Source: Celeribacter halophilus (GTDB taxonomy: Bacteria; Pseudomonadota; Alphaproteobacteria; Rhodobacterales; Rhodobacteraceae). From it: DNA of 56,374 nt. Below the pieces are notes generated by a model. The model was given only the letters and a program-made list of their open reading frames with translations, ran no database searches and was not told the origin of the DNA. Where the stretch lies: contig NZ_FORY01000018.1 of assembly GCF_900114135.1 (NCBI RefSeq), positions 1-56,374 of the forward strand, given 5' to 3'. Of this stretch, positions 43,803 to 53,046 are shown piece after piece. A program made the position numbers and the translations under genes. Position 1 is the first letter of the stretch, and every line of letters begins with the position of its first letter.

Positions 43803-45017
43803 TCATTCGAGCGGTGGCAACTCATCCGGCGTCGCAAATCCCTCTCCCAAAGGAGGAAGATCGCCAATGGGCGGCAGATCCCCAAGCGACGGAAGGTCAC
43901 CATTTCCCGCCTCACCGGTCTGCCCTAGCGGCGGCAGGTCTCCCGTCGCGGGCAGGTCGCCGAGTGGCGGCAGGTCCGCCTCCGGAGATGCAGCTTCACC
44001 GCCCGCAAGCGCCGGAAAACCGGAGGGATCGGGAAGGCCCGTCTCGGCCTCTTGCGACAGGCCTCCCGATGCGTCTCCGCCAAACCCGCCAATGGCGCTC
44101 ACACCGGCCCCGCCAAACATAGCGCCGCCGGTCTCGCCAAGGCCCTCGTCCTCCTCGCTACAGAGCACGAGGCGCAAGGCGCGTTTGCCGTTGATCTGCC
44201 CGAGGCGCGCGCGACTTACCAGCCGGTCATCGGCGCGTAGCTCGACCCGCGAGATCGCCTCCCGCGGGATCGGCAGCATCATCCCCTCGCTCAATGCGGT
44301 CACATCGGCCAACGGCATCCGTAAGCGATGCAGCACCGTGTCGAGACAGGCCTCCGACTTCATGACGACATTCTGGAAACTCTCCCGGAATTCTGCCGTC
44401 TCCGTATCGCTCGCTTTGGGCTTTGGCATGTCATAGGGGAACACAAGAAAAACCACGCCATCACGTGCCCCGCGCCCAAGCCTCACACGGATGCGGTAAA
44501 GCCGGTAGGGCACATCATCAAAGGCCATCACCAGAGAGCGCGTCTCGCGCAGCTGTGCCGCCGCATGGAACCCTGCCACATCCGGCGGATCGGTCATTTC
44601 GGTCACAATATTCTCGAACTGGCGCAGCGCCTGATTGCACAGATCGCTACACATGACCGCATCGGTGGCGGTGGGGGCACGATCCTCCGGCGGCAGGGTT
44701 AGCACCTTGCCCGTGGTCTGCTGTTCGACAATGGCGGAAACCGTGTTCCTGTCCCAAACCGCCAGACCGTAAATATTCTCCGGCCCCTCCAGCAGTGTCA
44801 TAAGCGCGTTTTCCGGCACCTCTTCGGCAAGGCGGGACATGGCAATCCGCTCCTCACCGACCTCGGTGACCTGAAGCACCAAGCCGATTGTCTCCTCCGC
44901 CGCTTTCGCCAGCGCAAGCGTCAGGGCCTTGGCCGGTGACATGGGCTGCACTTCGGGCGGGGGGCGGCCCACTCCGGCCTTTCGACGCATCGCAGAAATG
45001 ATCTCGGCATCTGACAT
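43803..45017 (-). CDS. FliM/FliN C-terminal domain protein with proline-leucine repeats
   Basis: The product of about 404 residues has an N-terminal region with KALTLALAKAAEETIGLVLQVTEV and a SpoA/FliMN-like region near LRADDRLVSRARLGQINGKRALRLVL. The last ~90 residues are low complexity with repeated GDLPPLG/GDLPSLG/GDLPPIG units. FliM and FliN form the flagellar C-ring; a paralogue with other partners (secretion or motor switch) is possible. ATG 45017 (MSDAEIISAMRRK) is chosen; a TTG at 45041 is an alternative. No flagellar genes adjoin. Confidence 0.65.
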   Translation of the reverse strand: MSDAEIISAMRRKAGVGRPPPEVQPMSPAKALTLALAKAAEETIGLVLQVTEVGEERIAMSRLAEEVPENALMTLLEGPENIYGLAVWDRNTVSAIVEQQTTGKVLTLPPEDRAPTATDAVMCSDLCNQALRQFENIVTEMTDPPDVAGFHAAAQLRETRSLVMAFDDVPYRLYRIRVRLGRGARDGVVFLVFPYDMPKPKASDTETAEFRESFQNVVMKSEACLDTVLHRLRMPLADVTALSEGMMLPIPREAISRVELRADDRLVSRARLGQINGKRALRLVLCSEEDEGLGETGGAMFGGAGVSAIGGFGGDASGGLSQEAETGLPDPSGFPALAGGEAASPEADLPPLGDLPATGDLPPLGQTGEAGNGDLPSLGDLPPIGDLPPLGEGFATPDELPPLE

Positions 45018-45134
45018 GAGGGTGACAGGACTCTCGCTCAACTGGACTTGCGAGGGTTATCGCCCGACAAAGTAAAGAAAGTATTGAAACACGCAGAGTT
45101 TTCCAAAGAAAAATCGCAACCTTACACGCCCGGC

Positions 45135-47834
45135 TCAATCCCGCGCCCGCACCCGTGGCAGATCAAGCCGGAAGGCCGCACCACCCTGCCCCGGCAAGTA
45201 AGAAATCGAGCCGCCCAGATTGACCATGATCTCGCGACAGATCGCCAGCCCGAGCCCCGCTCCGCCCGCCTTCGCGTGATCGGTCAGCCTCGAGAATTTC
45301 TCGAAAATCATCGCCTGCTTGTCCTTCGCAATCCCCGAGCCGTTGTCGATGAAATCGATCTGGATGCGGTCGTCGGGCGTGCGCCGGACATGGATTTGCA
45401 ACACCGGTGTCTCGGCATCGCAATATTTGCGCACATTGGCGATGATATTGATAAAGACCTGCGCCAGACGGTCGGGGTCGGTCTCGATCGCGATATGTTC
45501 GGACAGCTCGTTACGACGCACCACAAGCCCGTTACCCCCGCCCGCCTCCGAACTTGCATTGAGCGCACGATCGATCACATCGTGCAGATTGGCCCGCGCC
45601 CAGTTGAGGCTCACCTGCCCGTTTTCCAGCACGGACAAGTCGAGAAGATCGTCGAGCAAGCGCGTCAGACGCTGGGCCTCGTCATGAATGATAGAGGAGA
45701 ACCGCTCCAGACTCTCCGCATCCATATCTCCGGTCTGTCCCGCCTCGCGCAAAATCTCCGAAAACGCTCGGATCGAGGTCATCGGCGTGCGCAATTCATG
45801 GGAGATTTGCGACAGGAAAGCGTCTTTCTGGATCGAGAGTGCGGTAAGTTTTTCGTTGGCCTCCCGCAACTGCCGCGCGGTGCGGGCCAGTTCGACGGAT
45901 TTCTGCTCCAACTGGCTGGAATGCTCCATCATTTGCGCCGTCTCGTCGGCCACAGCCATCAGGTCTTCAACGGAGACAAACACCCCGCCAGCAATCTGGC
46001 CCAGCATGGCATGTGCGGTCGCCGCGCCCACAGAACCCGCCATCTCGCGCTCCAGCCGTTCGATAAAAGCGGGTGTCGTGTCCGGCAGATAGCCCTCCTT
46101 GCCTTGCCGCTCCGCTTCGGACTGGAACAGGTTCTGCGCCTCCACCGGACCCAGAATACGCTGCGCCATGACCAAGAGGTCTTCGGCCTCCGCAAAGCCG
46201 TGGGACCAGCTCCGCGCCGAGCCGGAATGTTCGAACACATTGACAAATTCCGCGCCTTGCAGCCGCTCCACCGGACGCGGGAAGGACAGAAGGGAGCCGA
46301 CCAGAAAGACCACCGTGTTAAGCGCCATGGACCAGCTGATCGCATGCACCACCGGATCGACGCCCTCGACGCCAAAGAGCGCCTGTGGTCGCAACAACGT
46401 CAGGCCGAACGGCCCTTGGGCGAGGAACTCCGCTGTATAACCGGCGGCCGGACCGAAAGACGGCAGGAACATCGTATAAGCCCAGACGACAAACCCCGTG
46501 ATCACCCCGCCGATGGCCCCCACCCGCGTCGCCCCGCGCCAGAAGATGCCGCCGACCATCGCGGGCAGAACCTGCGCCACGCCGGTGAAGGAAATCATCC
46601 CGATGGAGGCCAGCGCTTCGGAGCCGCCGGAGAAATGGAAATAGAGATAGCCGAGCGCCAGAACGCCAAAGATCGACAGGCGACGTGCCGACAGCACAAC
46701 GCCGCGCACATCGCCCGACACCATCGCCCCGCCCGAGCGCGACGAGAGCCAGATCGGCATGACGATATGGTTCGACACCATGGTCGAAAGCGCAATCGAG
46801 GCCACAATGACCATCGATGTGGCCGAAGAAAACCCGCCGAGGAACGACAGGGTCGCCAGCACCCTCTGGTCGAAATGCAGCGGCAGGGTGAGGACAAACA
46901 TATCGGGATTGGAGCCAGCGGGCAGCACTTCGAGCCCCACAACCGCAATCGGGATCACAAAGAGCGACATGCCAAAGAGGTAGAGCGGAAAGGCCCAACC
47001 GGCTGTAAACAAATGGCTTTCGTCGGAGTTCTCCACCACAAGCACCTGAAACATCCGCGGCAGGGTGATCAGCGCCACGGCGGACAGCATGGTCAGCGCA
47101 ATCCAGCGGGTGCCGTGGATGGGATGCTGCGCCACGGGGGAGGCATCTATCCGCATCATCAAATCCCCCAGACCGTCCGACAGCCCCCAGACCACAAACA
47201 AACCCACCGCGATCAGCGCGATGAATTTTACCACAGCTTCCAGAGCAATCGCGGTCACAACCCCGTGGTGGCGCTCGTTGGCATCAAGGTTGCGGGTGCC
47301 GAACAGGCTGGTGAACAGCGCCAACCCCGCCGCCACCCAAAGCGCGGTCTTGTCCAGATCTGGCAGCACCGCGCCCGACGGGTCATTGACCCCGAACACG
47401 GCAAAAGACAGCGCCACGGATTGCAGTTGCAGCGCGATGTAAGGCGTGGTGCCGATCACCGCAAGAAGCGTCACAAGCACCCCCAGCGTGGTCGACTTCC
47501 CGTAGCGCGACGAGATCAGATCGGCCACAGAGGTGATCCGGTGCGTCCGCCCGATCCGCACCAGCTTGCGCAAAATCCACCACCAGCCGATCATCATCAG
47601 CGAGGGGCCAAGATAGATCGTGACAAATTCCAGCCCCGAGCGCACCGCATATCCCACCGCACCGTAAAAGGTCCACGCGGTGCAATAGATCGACAGCGAC
47701 AGCGTGTAGATCAACGGCGAACGCAGCCAGCCCAGCCGTCCCGCCTCGGCACGTTTTTCGGCCCAGAAGGCCACAACGAACAAAAGCGTGGCATAGGAGA
47801 TGCAGACCAGAACGAGGATGTTGAACCTCAGCAT
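45135..47834 (-). CDS. Transporter-fused sensor histidine kinase (CrbS/CbrA type)
   Basis: The 899-residue protein joins an N-terminal sodium/solute-symporter-like domain of about 12 membrane segments (1-500; YTLSLSIYCTAWTFYGAVGYA, SFLGGFSSATSMVIVASIALSTMVSN) to a histidine kinase. The phosphorylated H679 is in FLSQISHELRTPM, N800 in NIIANVRKYC, and the G-boxes are DNGSGI and GAGLGLAICRE. This is the architecture of CrbS, which with CrbR controls acetyl-CoA synthetase in other bacteria, and of CbrA. It overlaps the small membrane gene upstream by four bases. Its likely partner is the response regulator at 48189. Confidence 0.9.
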   Translation of the reverse strand: MLRFNILVLVCISYATLLFVVAFWAEKRAEAGRLGWLRSPLIYTLSLSIYCTAWTFYGAVGYAVRSGLEFVTIYLGPSLMMIGWWWILRKLVRIGRTHRITSVADLISSRYGKSTTLGVLVTLLAVIGTTPYIALQLQSVALSFAVFGVNDPSGAVLPDLDKTALWVAAGLALFTSLFGTRNLDANERHHGVVTAIALEAVVKFIALIAVGLFVVWGLSDGLGDLMMRIDASPVAQHPIHGTRWIALTMLSAVALITLPRMFQVLVVENSDESHLFTAGWAFPLYLFGMSLFVIPIAVVGLEVLPAGSNPDMFVLTLPLHFDQRVLATLSFLGGFSSATSMVIVASIALSTMVSNHIVMPIWLSSRSGGAMVSGDVRGVVLSARRLSIFGVLALGYLYFHFSGGSEALASIGMISFTGVAQVLPAMVGGIFWRGATRVGAIGGVITGFVVWAYTMFLPSFGPAAGYTAEFLAQGPFGLTLLRPQALFGVEGVDPVVHAISWSMALNTVVFLVGSLLSFPRPVERLQGAEFVNVFEHSGSARSWSHGFAEAEDLLVMAQRILGPVEAQNLFQSEAERQGKEGYLPDTTPAFIERLEREMAGSVGAATAHAMLGQIAGGVFVSVEDLMAVADETAQMMEHSSQLEQKSVELARTARQLREANEKLTALSIQKDAFLSQISHELRTPMTSIRAFSEILREAGQTGDMDAESLERFSSIIHDEAQRLTRLLDDLLDLSVLENGQVSLNWARANLHDVIDRALNASSEAGGGNGLVVRRNELSEHIAIETDPDRLAQVFINIIANVRKYCDAETPVLQIHVRRTPDDRIQIDFIDNGSGIAKDKQAMIFEKFSRLTDHAKAGGAGLGLAICREIMVNLGGSISYLPGQGGAAFRLDLPRVRARD

Positions 47835-48196
47835 GACGCATCTTCCCCGTCCGAGCGGTCCGGCACCTGCGCCGCCTCGCTGTGTGTTGCGCCATCCTGC
47901 GAAACGGTATCCTGCGAAGCCTCATCCTGAACTATGGTCTCAAGCGGCACCGCTTCGCGCCGCAAATAGCGCGCAAGCCATGCGCTCGCGATCAGCCCCA
48001 GCGCCCAGACCACAAAGACATGGACAAAGGCCCGCGACCCCGCCCCCAAAGGCCGGTTCGTGCCCTCGCCCCCCCAAAGCAGCGGCAAAAGCCACAGGCC
48101 GAACATCAGAAAAGGCAAAAGCCGCAGCGCATCAATCAATCGCCTGCGCCGGTAGGACGCGCGGGCGAGATAGAGCGGCATGCGCCTCTCAGCCAT
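47828..48196 (-). CDS. Small two-helix membrane protein before the sensor kinase
   Basis: The protein of about 122 residues has an arginine-rich start (MPLYLARASYRRRRLIDAL), two hydrophobic segments (LLPFLMFGLWLLPLLW and FVHVFVVWALGLIASAWLARYL) and an acidic tail. The layout resembles the small partner subunits (DUF485/DUF4212-like) of solute:sodium symporters. It overlaps both the response regulator upstream and the kinase downstream, so all three are coupled. The start is uncertain: 48196 is chosen; 48202 and 48181 are possible. Confidence 0.6.
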   Translation of the reverse strand: MAERRMPLYLARASYRRRRLIDALRLLPFLMFGLWLLPLLWGGEGTNRPLGAGSRAFVHVFVVWALGLIASAWLARYLRREAVPLETIVQDEASQDTVSQDGATHSEAAQVPDRSDGEDASC

Positions 48197-48584
48197 GGCC
48201 ATCGTCCTGACCCGACGCATCCGCCGCCAAACGGCGCACCACGTCGAGCATTTCGGTGTTGGAGAACGGTTTGGTCATGAAATGTGACACGCCCACGGCT
48301 TCGGCCATGTCGCGGTCCTTCTGCTGGCCGCGCGCGGTGAGCATCAAAACCGGACGGCTGGCATGATCGGGCATGGCGCGCAGCTCGCGCAGGATTTCAA
48401 AACCGGATTTATTGGGCAACATCACATCAAGTATGATGACATCAGGGCACTTGCGATCCACCGCCGCAACCGCCGTCGCCCCATCGGCATGGGTTTCAAC
48501 CGTCCAACCATCGCGCGACAGGATAAACCGGATCGCTTCGATGATATTCGGCTCGTCCTCGATCAAGAGCACGCGCTTGCCCAT
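48189..48584 (-). CDS. Single-domain response regulator
   Basis: The 131-residue receiver has the acidic pair in LLIEDEPNIIEAI, the phospho-acceptor D53 in VIILDVMLP, T83 in MLTARGQ and K105 in FMTKPF. No DNA-binding domain follows, so it works through protein contact or as a phosphate sink. It is the likely partner of the transporter-fused kinase two genes downstream. It begins 95 bp after the ScfR gene and may share its transcript. Confidence 0.92.
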   Translation of the reverse strand: MGKRVLLIEDEPNIIEAIRFILSRDGWTVETHADGATAVAAVDRKCPDVIILDVMLPNKSGFEILRELRAMPDHASRPVLMLTARGQQKDRDMAEAVGVSHFMTKPFSNTEMLDVVRRLAADASGQDDGHG

Positions 48585-48679
48585 AATATCCTCTCTCCCC
48601 TCAGATACCGCAGTTTATGGCCTCTTGTCGCGTCCCTGTCAAAAAATTGTGTATGCGGCAGGGAATTGACAAGAGCCCC

Positions 48680-50017
48680 TCACCCCTCCTCCGCGATCTC
48701 CAGCACCATCGAAGGCTCGCGCCGTGCGGGGCATTCGATACGCGCGCAGACGCGGCAGGATGTGCCGATTCCCTGCACCTCCTCGTCGCGCACCTCCAGA
48801 TCAAGCTGGTCCAGCGGCATGAAAAGCATGGTGGCTTCGACCACCTCCGGCGCATCGAACCGGTCCGGCCGCTGCGGCTGGGCGATGGCATAGGCCAGAT
48901 AGCGCCGTGGCGGCTGGCTATATTGTTCGACCACACGGCGCACCGGCACCAAGGGCCGCAACAGCGCCTGATAGAGCGGCCACAGCGGACAGGCCGCGCC
49001 AAACCGTGGCGGGGCGAACCCGTCAAGCGGCTTGCGGTGGGTCAGAGCGCCGGAGCCGTCACAGATCGCAAGCCCCATCGGCGGGCGCGTCTCGGACGCC
49101 GGAAGGCTCGCCAGACGCCGCATGGCCGCCGACAGGTCAACTCCCATCGCCTGCGCCAGAGCCGACGGATCAGGTCCGTGACGGGCGACAATCGCCTCCA
49201 CCATCGTCTGCGGCATTTTCTCGGCCTCGGCACGGGCCCGCAGCACCCATTTGCGGGCAAGGCTGCGTGCCGCAGCGGTGCGCAACCCGCCCTCGCCCGA
49301 AAGCTCCGGCATCTTGCCCTGTTCAAGTTCCGGCAATACGAAATCCCGCGAGGCCAGCCATGCTTCGACCTCTTCGAGCGGCGAGGCCAGCGTGTCTTCG
49401 GATTTGCCGACCGTATCGAGATAGCTCACCAAGGCCTGCGATCCGTCCGCAAGGCGCTGGCTGTCCTCATAGAGGTTGCGGTGAAACCGTGCCTGCCAGT
49501 CGCGGTCGATCTCTCCGGCATTGTTCAAAATCCCTGCTGTGGAGCGGATGGCGGTCACAGTGGACAACACTTCATGCAGGCTGTCCGAGAGGAACGGGTC
49601 ATGGGCCAGACGGTCGTTGAGCGCCTCCACACGCCTCTCCAGCGCGGTGATCCGTTCGCGCTGCGCCACGACCAGCGCCGCCCAACCCGGAAACCGTCCG
49701 GCAAATTCCTCGGCCCGCTGCAATTCCGGCGGCTGGACCTGTTTGCCCTCGGACGGGCGCAAGGCCCCTGTGCTCGCGGCCTCCTGCAACCCCTCCATCA
49801 AAGGCAGTTCCGCCCCTTCCGTCAGCGCGGCAGGCTCCACCCCCAATTCCCGCGCCAGATCAATCAGCAGCTTGCCGCCGATTTTGCGCCGGTTGTGTTC
49901 GATGAGGTTGAGATAGGCCGGAGAAATTCCCACAGTGCGGGCCAGATCGGCCTGTTTCATCCCTTTCAGGAGCCGCCTTTCGCGAATGCGTGTGCCTGTC
50001 AGTGCCGAACGTGGCAT
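48680..50017 (-). CDS. Short-chain acyl-CoA regulator (ScfR/RamB-like, XRE type)
   Basis: The 445-residue regulator has an N-terminal Cro/C1 helix-turn-helix (RIRERRLLKGMKQADLARTVGISPAYLNLIEHNRRKIGGKLL) and a long C-terminal domain of the short-chain fatty acid regulator type (PF09856), ending with a cysteine cluster (CRVCARIECPARREPS). Relatives such as RamB, PrpR and MccR control acetate and propionate genes in response to acyl-CoAs. ATG 50017 follows GAGGAGCAAAACC; the frame's extension to 50209 crosses the control region. It is divergent from the ABC transporter-acs genes. Confidence 0.9.
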   Translation of the reverse strand: MPRSALTGTRIRERRLLKGMKQADLARTVGISPAYLNLIEHNRRKIGGKLLIDLARELGVEPAALTEGAELPLMEGLQEAASTGALRPSEGKQVQPPELQRAEEFAGRFPGWAALVVAQRERITALERRVEALNDRLAHDPFLSDSLHEVLSTVTAIRSTAGILNNAGEIDRDWQARFHRNLYEDSQRLADGSQALVSYLDTVGKSEDTLASPLEEVEAWLASRDFVLPELEQGKMPELSGEGGLRTAAARSLARKWVLRARAEAEKMPQTMVEAIVARHGPDPSALAQAMGVDLSAAMRRLASLPASETRPPMGLAICDGSGALTHRKPLDGFAPPRFGAACPLWPLYQALLRPLVPVRRVVEQYSQPPRRYLAYAIAQPQRPDRFDAPEVVEATMLFMPLDQLDLEVRDEEVQGIGTSCRVCARIECPARREPSMVLEIAEEG

Positions 50018-50197
50018 GGTTTTGCTCCTCTCCCTCAAGCACAATCCCTGTGCTTGCCTGATGCTCCCCTGTGATCCGCGCCGCCCGTGTGTCGCCCGTG
50101 TGTCGCATGATGCCCCGCTCAGTGCGTGCCCTGTGCGAGTGACACCCGACCGGTTTTCATCTGCGGCACGAAAATCCGGCGCGTTCTCAAGGGTTTT

Positions 50198-50252
50198 CCG
50201 CAACTGCAAACAGGTGTATTATGCAAGTGCGGGATAATGGATTTACAAATCC
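50198..50252. promoter_or_regulatory. Palindromic control region between scfR-type gene and ABC operon
   Basis: CCGCAACTGCA (50198-50208) and TGCAAGTGCGG (50222-50232) form an inverted repeat with 9 of 11 matches and a 13-bp spacer. A perfect GGATTT-AC-AAATCC palindrome follows at 50239-50252. The rest of the 443-bp gap (50018-50460) shows AT-rich bases but no other named element. Confidence 0.5.
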
Positions 50253-50460
50253 GAAATTTCATCTGTGTAATTCTTAACAAAAAAAGCGTTAAATAAAAAG
50301 CATTTGTTGCTGGATTTTACACTCCCGCCAATACTCTCCCTATCCAGTTTACAGGTGATCCACATTCAGGATGGCCAGAAACCGGATCTGTGCATCGCCC
50401 GAATTTCGGGGAGGAAGTTCGGGCGAGCCTTGCGCAGAAAACCCATAGGGAGGAATTTAC

Positions 50461-51801
50461 ATGTCCAAAACCGATCTGACACGCCGTGGCGTTCTCAGGA
50501 CCGGAGCCGTCGCCGGTGCCGGTCTCGCATTGCCGACGATTTTCACTTCAGGCGCCCATGCCTTTACCAACGAACCGATGGGCGGCACCGTCACCTTGGG
50601 ATTCAACGTGCCCCAGTCCGGCGCTTACGCAGATGAAGGCGCCGACGAGCTGCGCGCCTATCAACTGGCGGTCGAGCATCTCAACGGCGAAGGCGACGGC
50701 GGGATGCTGAACACCTTCAGTTCCAAAACCCTCGAAGGCAACGGCATCCTCGGCAAGAAGGTCGAATTTGTCACAGGTGACACCCAGACCAAATCCGATG
50801 CAGCGCGGGCCTCTGCCAAATCCATGATCGAAAAAGACGGCGCGGTGATGATCACCGGCGGCTCGTCCTCCGGCGTGGCCGTGGCGGTGCAAGGGCTGTG
50901 TCAGGAAGCTGGCGTGATCTTCATGTCGGGCCTGACCCACTCCAACGATACAACCGGAAAAGACAAGAAAGCCAACGGCTTCCGTCACTTCTTTAACGCA
51001 TATATGTCCGGTGCTGCACTGGCACCCGTGCTGGCGGCCCGCTACGGCGCGGATCGCAAGGCCTACCACCTGACCGCCGATTACACATGGGGCTGGACGC
51101 AAGAGGAATCCATTGCAGCCGCCACCGAGGCGCTGGGATGGGAAACCGTGAACAAGGTGCGCACACCGCTGGGCGCGGGGGATTTCTCCTCCTATATCAC
51201 GCCGGTTCTGCAAACCGATGCAGATGTGCTGATCCTGAACCACTACGGCGGGGATATGGTCAACTCCCTGACCAATGCCGTGCAGTTCGGTCTGCGTGAA
51301 AAGATGGTGAACGGCAAACAGTTCGAGATCGTTGTCCCGCTCTTCTCGCGTCTGATGGCACGCGGTGCCGGCGAGAACATCAAGGGTATTCTCGGCTCTA
51401 CCAACTGGCACTGGTCGCTGACCGATGAAGGTTCGAAAGCCTTTGTGAAGTCCTTCGGCACCAAATACGGCTTCCCGCCGTCGCAGGCCGCCCATACCTG
51501 CTATGTGCAGACGCTGCTCTATGCGGATGCTGTGGCACGGGCCGGATCGTTCAACCCCTGTGCGGTTGTCGAAGCGCTCGAAGGCTTTGAGTTCGACGGG
51601 CTGGGCAATGGCAAGACACTCTACCGCGCCGAAGATCACCAGTGCTTCAAAGACGTGTTGGTGGTGCGCGGGAAAGAGAACCCGACCTCCGAGTTCGACC
51701 TTCTGGAGATCGTCGAAATCACCCCCGCCGCACAGGTCACCTATCCGGCAGATCACCCGATGTTCGCGGGTGGCGCGCTTGGCGACTGTAACGCAGGCTA
51801 A
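50461..51801 (+). CDS. Tat-exported ABC transporter substrate-binding protein
   Basis: The 446-residue protein has a twin-arginine signal (TRRGVLRTGAVAGAGLALP), so it is exported folded. The mature part is a type I periplasmic binding protein (TVTLGFNVPQSGAYADEGADELRAYQLAVEHLN; ITGGSSSGVAVAVQGLCQEAGVIFMSGLTHS; DYTWGWTQEE) of the LivJ/urea-binding family. Four genes for permeases and ATPases follow. Because the operon continues to acs and a short-chain acid regulator is divergent, the ligand may be a short-chain acid or related compound rather than a branched-chain amino acid. Start ATG 50461, preceded by GGGAGG. Confidence 0.88.
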   Translation: MSKTDLTRRGVLRTGAVAGAGLALPTIFTSGAHAFTNEPMGGTVTLGFNVPQSGAYADEGADELRAYQLAVEHLNGEGDGGMLNTFSSKTLEGNGILGKKVEFVTGDTQTKSDAARASAKSMIEKDGAVMITGGSSSGVAVAVQGLCQEAGVIFMSGLTHSNDTTGKDKKANGFRHFFNAYMSGAALAPVLAARYGADRKAYHLTADYTWGWTQEESIAAATEALGWETVNKVRTPLGAGDFSSYITPVLQTDADVLILNHYGGDMVNSLTNAVQFGLREKMVNGKQFEIVVPLFSRLMARGAGENIKGILGSTNWHWSLTDEGSKAFVKSFGTKYGFPPSQAAHTCYVQTLLYADAVARAGSFNPCAVVEALEGFEFDGLGNGKTLYRAEDHQCFKDVLVVRGKENPTSEFDLLEIVEITPAAQVTYPADHPMFAGGALGDCNAG

Positions 51802-51867
51802 CCGTCCCACGCACGGGCCCTGACCGGAGGCAAATGCGTCCGGACAGGCCCGAAAGGGCAAAGGGGC

Positions 51868-51892
51868 GGCCTGAACCACAAAGTGGCAGGCC
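51868..51892 (+). other. Hairpin between binding-protein gene and permease gene
   Basis: GGCCTG and CAGGCC enclose CCAC/GTGG around AAA. The CCCCGATTTCTTC that follows is only weakly terminator-like, so it probably gives partial termination or mRNA protection, as is common after binding-protein genes. Confidence 0.5.
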
Positions 51893-52011
51893 CCCCGATT
51901 TCTTCAAAACCGATGCAACCGGAGGCGTCACGGCGCGTCCGGTGTCCGCTCCCCCTGCGTCTGGCGGGCCGGAGACGCTCGGGCAAGCTCAACCTCAAAC
52001 AGGTGGGGAAT

Positions 52012-53043
52012 ATGGAAACCATCCTTCTGCAATTGCTCAACGGGCTGGACAAGGGCTCGGCTTACGCGCTGATCGCGTTGGGCCTGACGCTCATTTTCGG
52101 CACTTTGGGCGTGGTCAATTTCGCCCATGGCGCGATTTTCATGATCGGGGCTTTTTGCGCCGTCACGCTCTCGCGTCTGTTGAACCTGTCTTTCGAAACC
52201 GTTGATCCGGAGAAGCTCGACTTCCTCGGCAATCCGGCCAAGATCAAAACCCCCTATGTGGAGGCGTGGTTCGGCCATGATTTCGGCCATGCGCTGATCG
52301 ACTGGGCGGTGCCTCTGGCGATCCTGTTTTCCATCCCGATCATGATTGCCGTGGGCTTCATCATGGAACGCGGGCTGATCAAGCATTTCTACAAACGCCC
52401 TCATGCCGACCAGATTCTCGTGACCTTCGGGCTGGCCATCGTGCTGCAAGAGGTCATCAAGTATTTCTACGGGGCCAACCCGATCTCCACCCCCGCGCCC
52501 GATGCGTTCAAAGGCTCTTTCGACTTCGGCGCGATGCTGGGCTTTGATCCCAATGTGATCATCTACCCCTACTGGCGGCTGGTCTATTTCCTCTTTGCCG
52601 CCGTGGTCATCGGCGCGGTCTTCAGCTTTCTGCGTTTCACCACCTTCGGCATGGTTGTGCGCGCAGGCATGGCAGACCGCGAGACCGTGGGCCTTCTGGG
52701 CATCAACATCGACCGGCGCTTCACCATTATGTTCGGACTGGCCGCCGCCGTCGCAGGCAGCGCAGGCGTAATGTATGCGCCGATCCTGTCGCCCAACTAT
52801 CACATGGGCATGGATTTTCTGGTGCTCTGCTTCGTCGTGGTGGTGGTCGGCGGCATGGGGTCGCTGCCCGGTGCCGTCGCCGCAGGCTTTCTTCTGGGCA
52901 TTCTGGAGAGCTTCTCCTCGATGAATGCCGTCAAATCCATCCTTCCCGGTATCGACCAGATCATCATCTATGTCGTCGCCATCATCATCCTGTTGACCCG
53001 CCCGCGCGGCTTGATGGGCAAAAAAGGCGTGATGGAGGACTAA
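52012..53043 (+). CDS. livH: ABC transporter permease, LivH type
   Basis: The 343-residue membrane protein belongs to the LivH permease family, with about eight hydrophobic segments. Family landmarks are LIFGTLGVVNFAHGAIFMIGAF, FTTFGMVVRAGMADRETVGLLGIN (the cytoplasmic loop that meets the ATPases) and VVVVGGMGSLPGAVAAGFLLGILES. An extra hydrophilic loop of ~40 residues (ETVDPEKLDFLGNPAKIK) is present between the first segments. ATG 52012 follows AGGTGGGGAA; the frame's start at 51883 is rejected. It is followed 3 bp later by the livM-type gene. Confidence 0.92.
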   Translation: METILLQLLNGLDKGSAYALIALGLTLIFGTLGVVNFAHGAIFMIGAFCAVTLSRLLNLSFETVDPEKLDFLGNPAKIKTPYVEAWFGHDFGHALIDWAVPLAILFSIPIMIAVGFIMERGLIKHFYKRPHADQILVTFGLAIVLQEVIKYFYGANPISTPAPDAFKGSFDFGAMLGFDPNVIIYPYWRLVYFLFAAVVIGAVFSFLRFTTFGMVVRAGMADRETVGLLGINIDRRFTIMFGLAAAVAGSAGVMYAPILSPNYHMGMDFLVLCFVVVVVGGMGSLPGAVAAGFLLGILESFSSMNAVKSILPGIDQIIIYVVAIIILLTRPRGLMGKKGVMED

Positions 53044-53046
53044 CCC

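Noticed and set aside
45048-47930. 960-codon plus-strand frame opposite the sensor kinase
   Set aside because: Composition dominated by H, R, P and Q; it mirrors the kinase gene.
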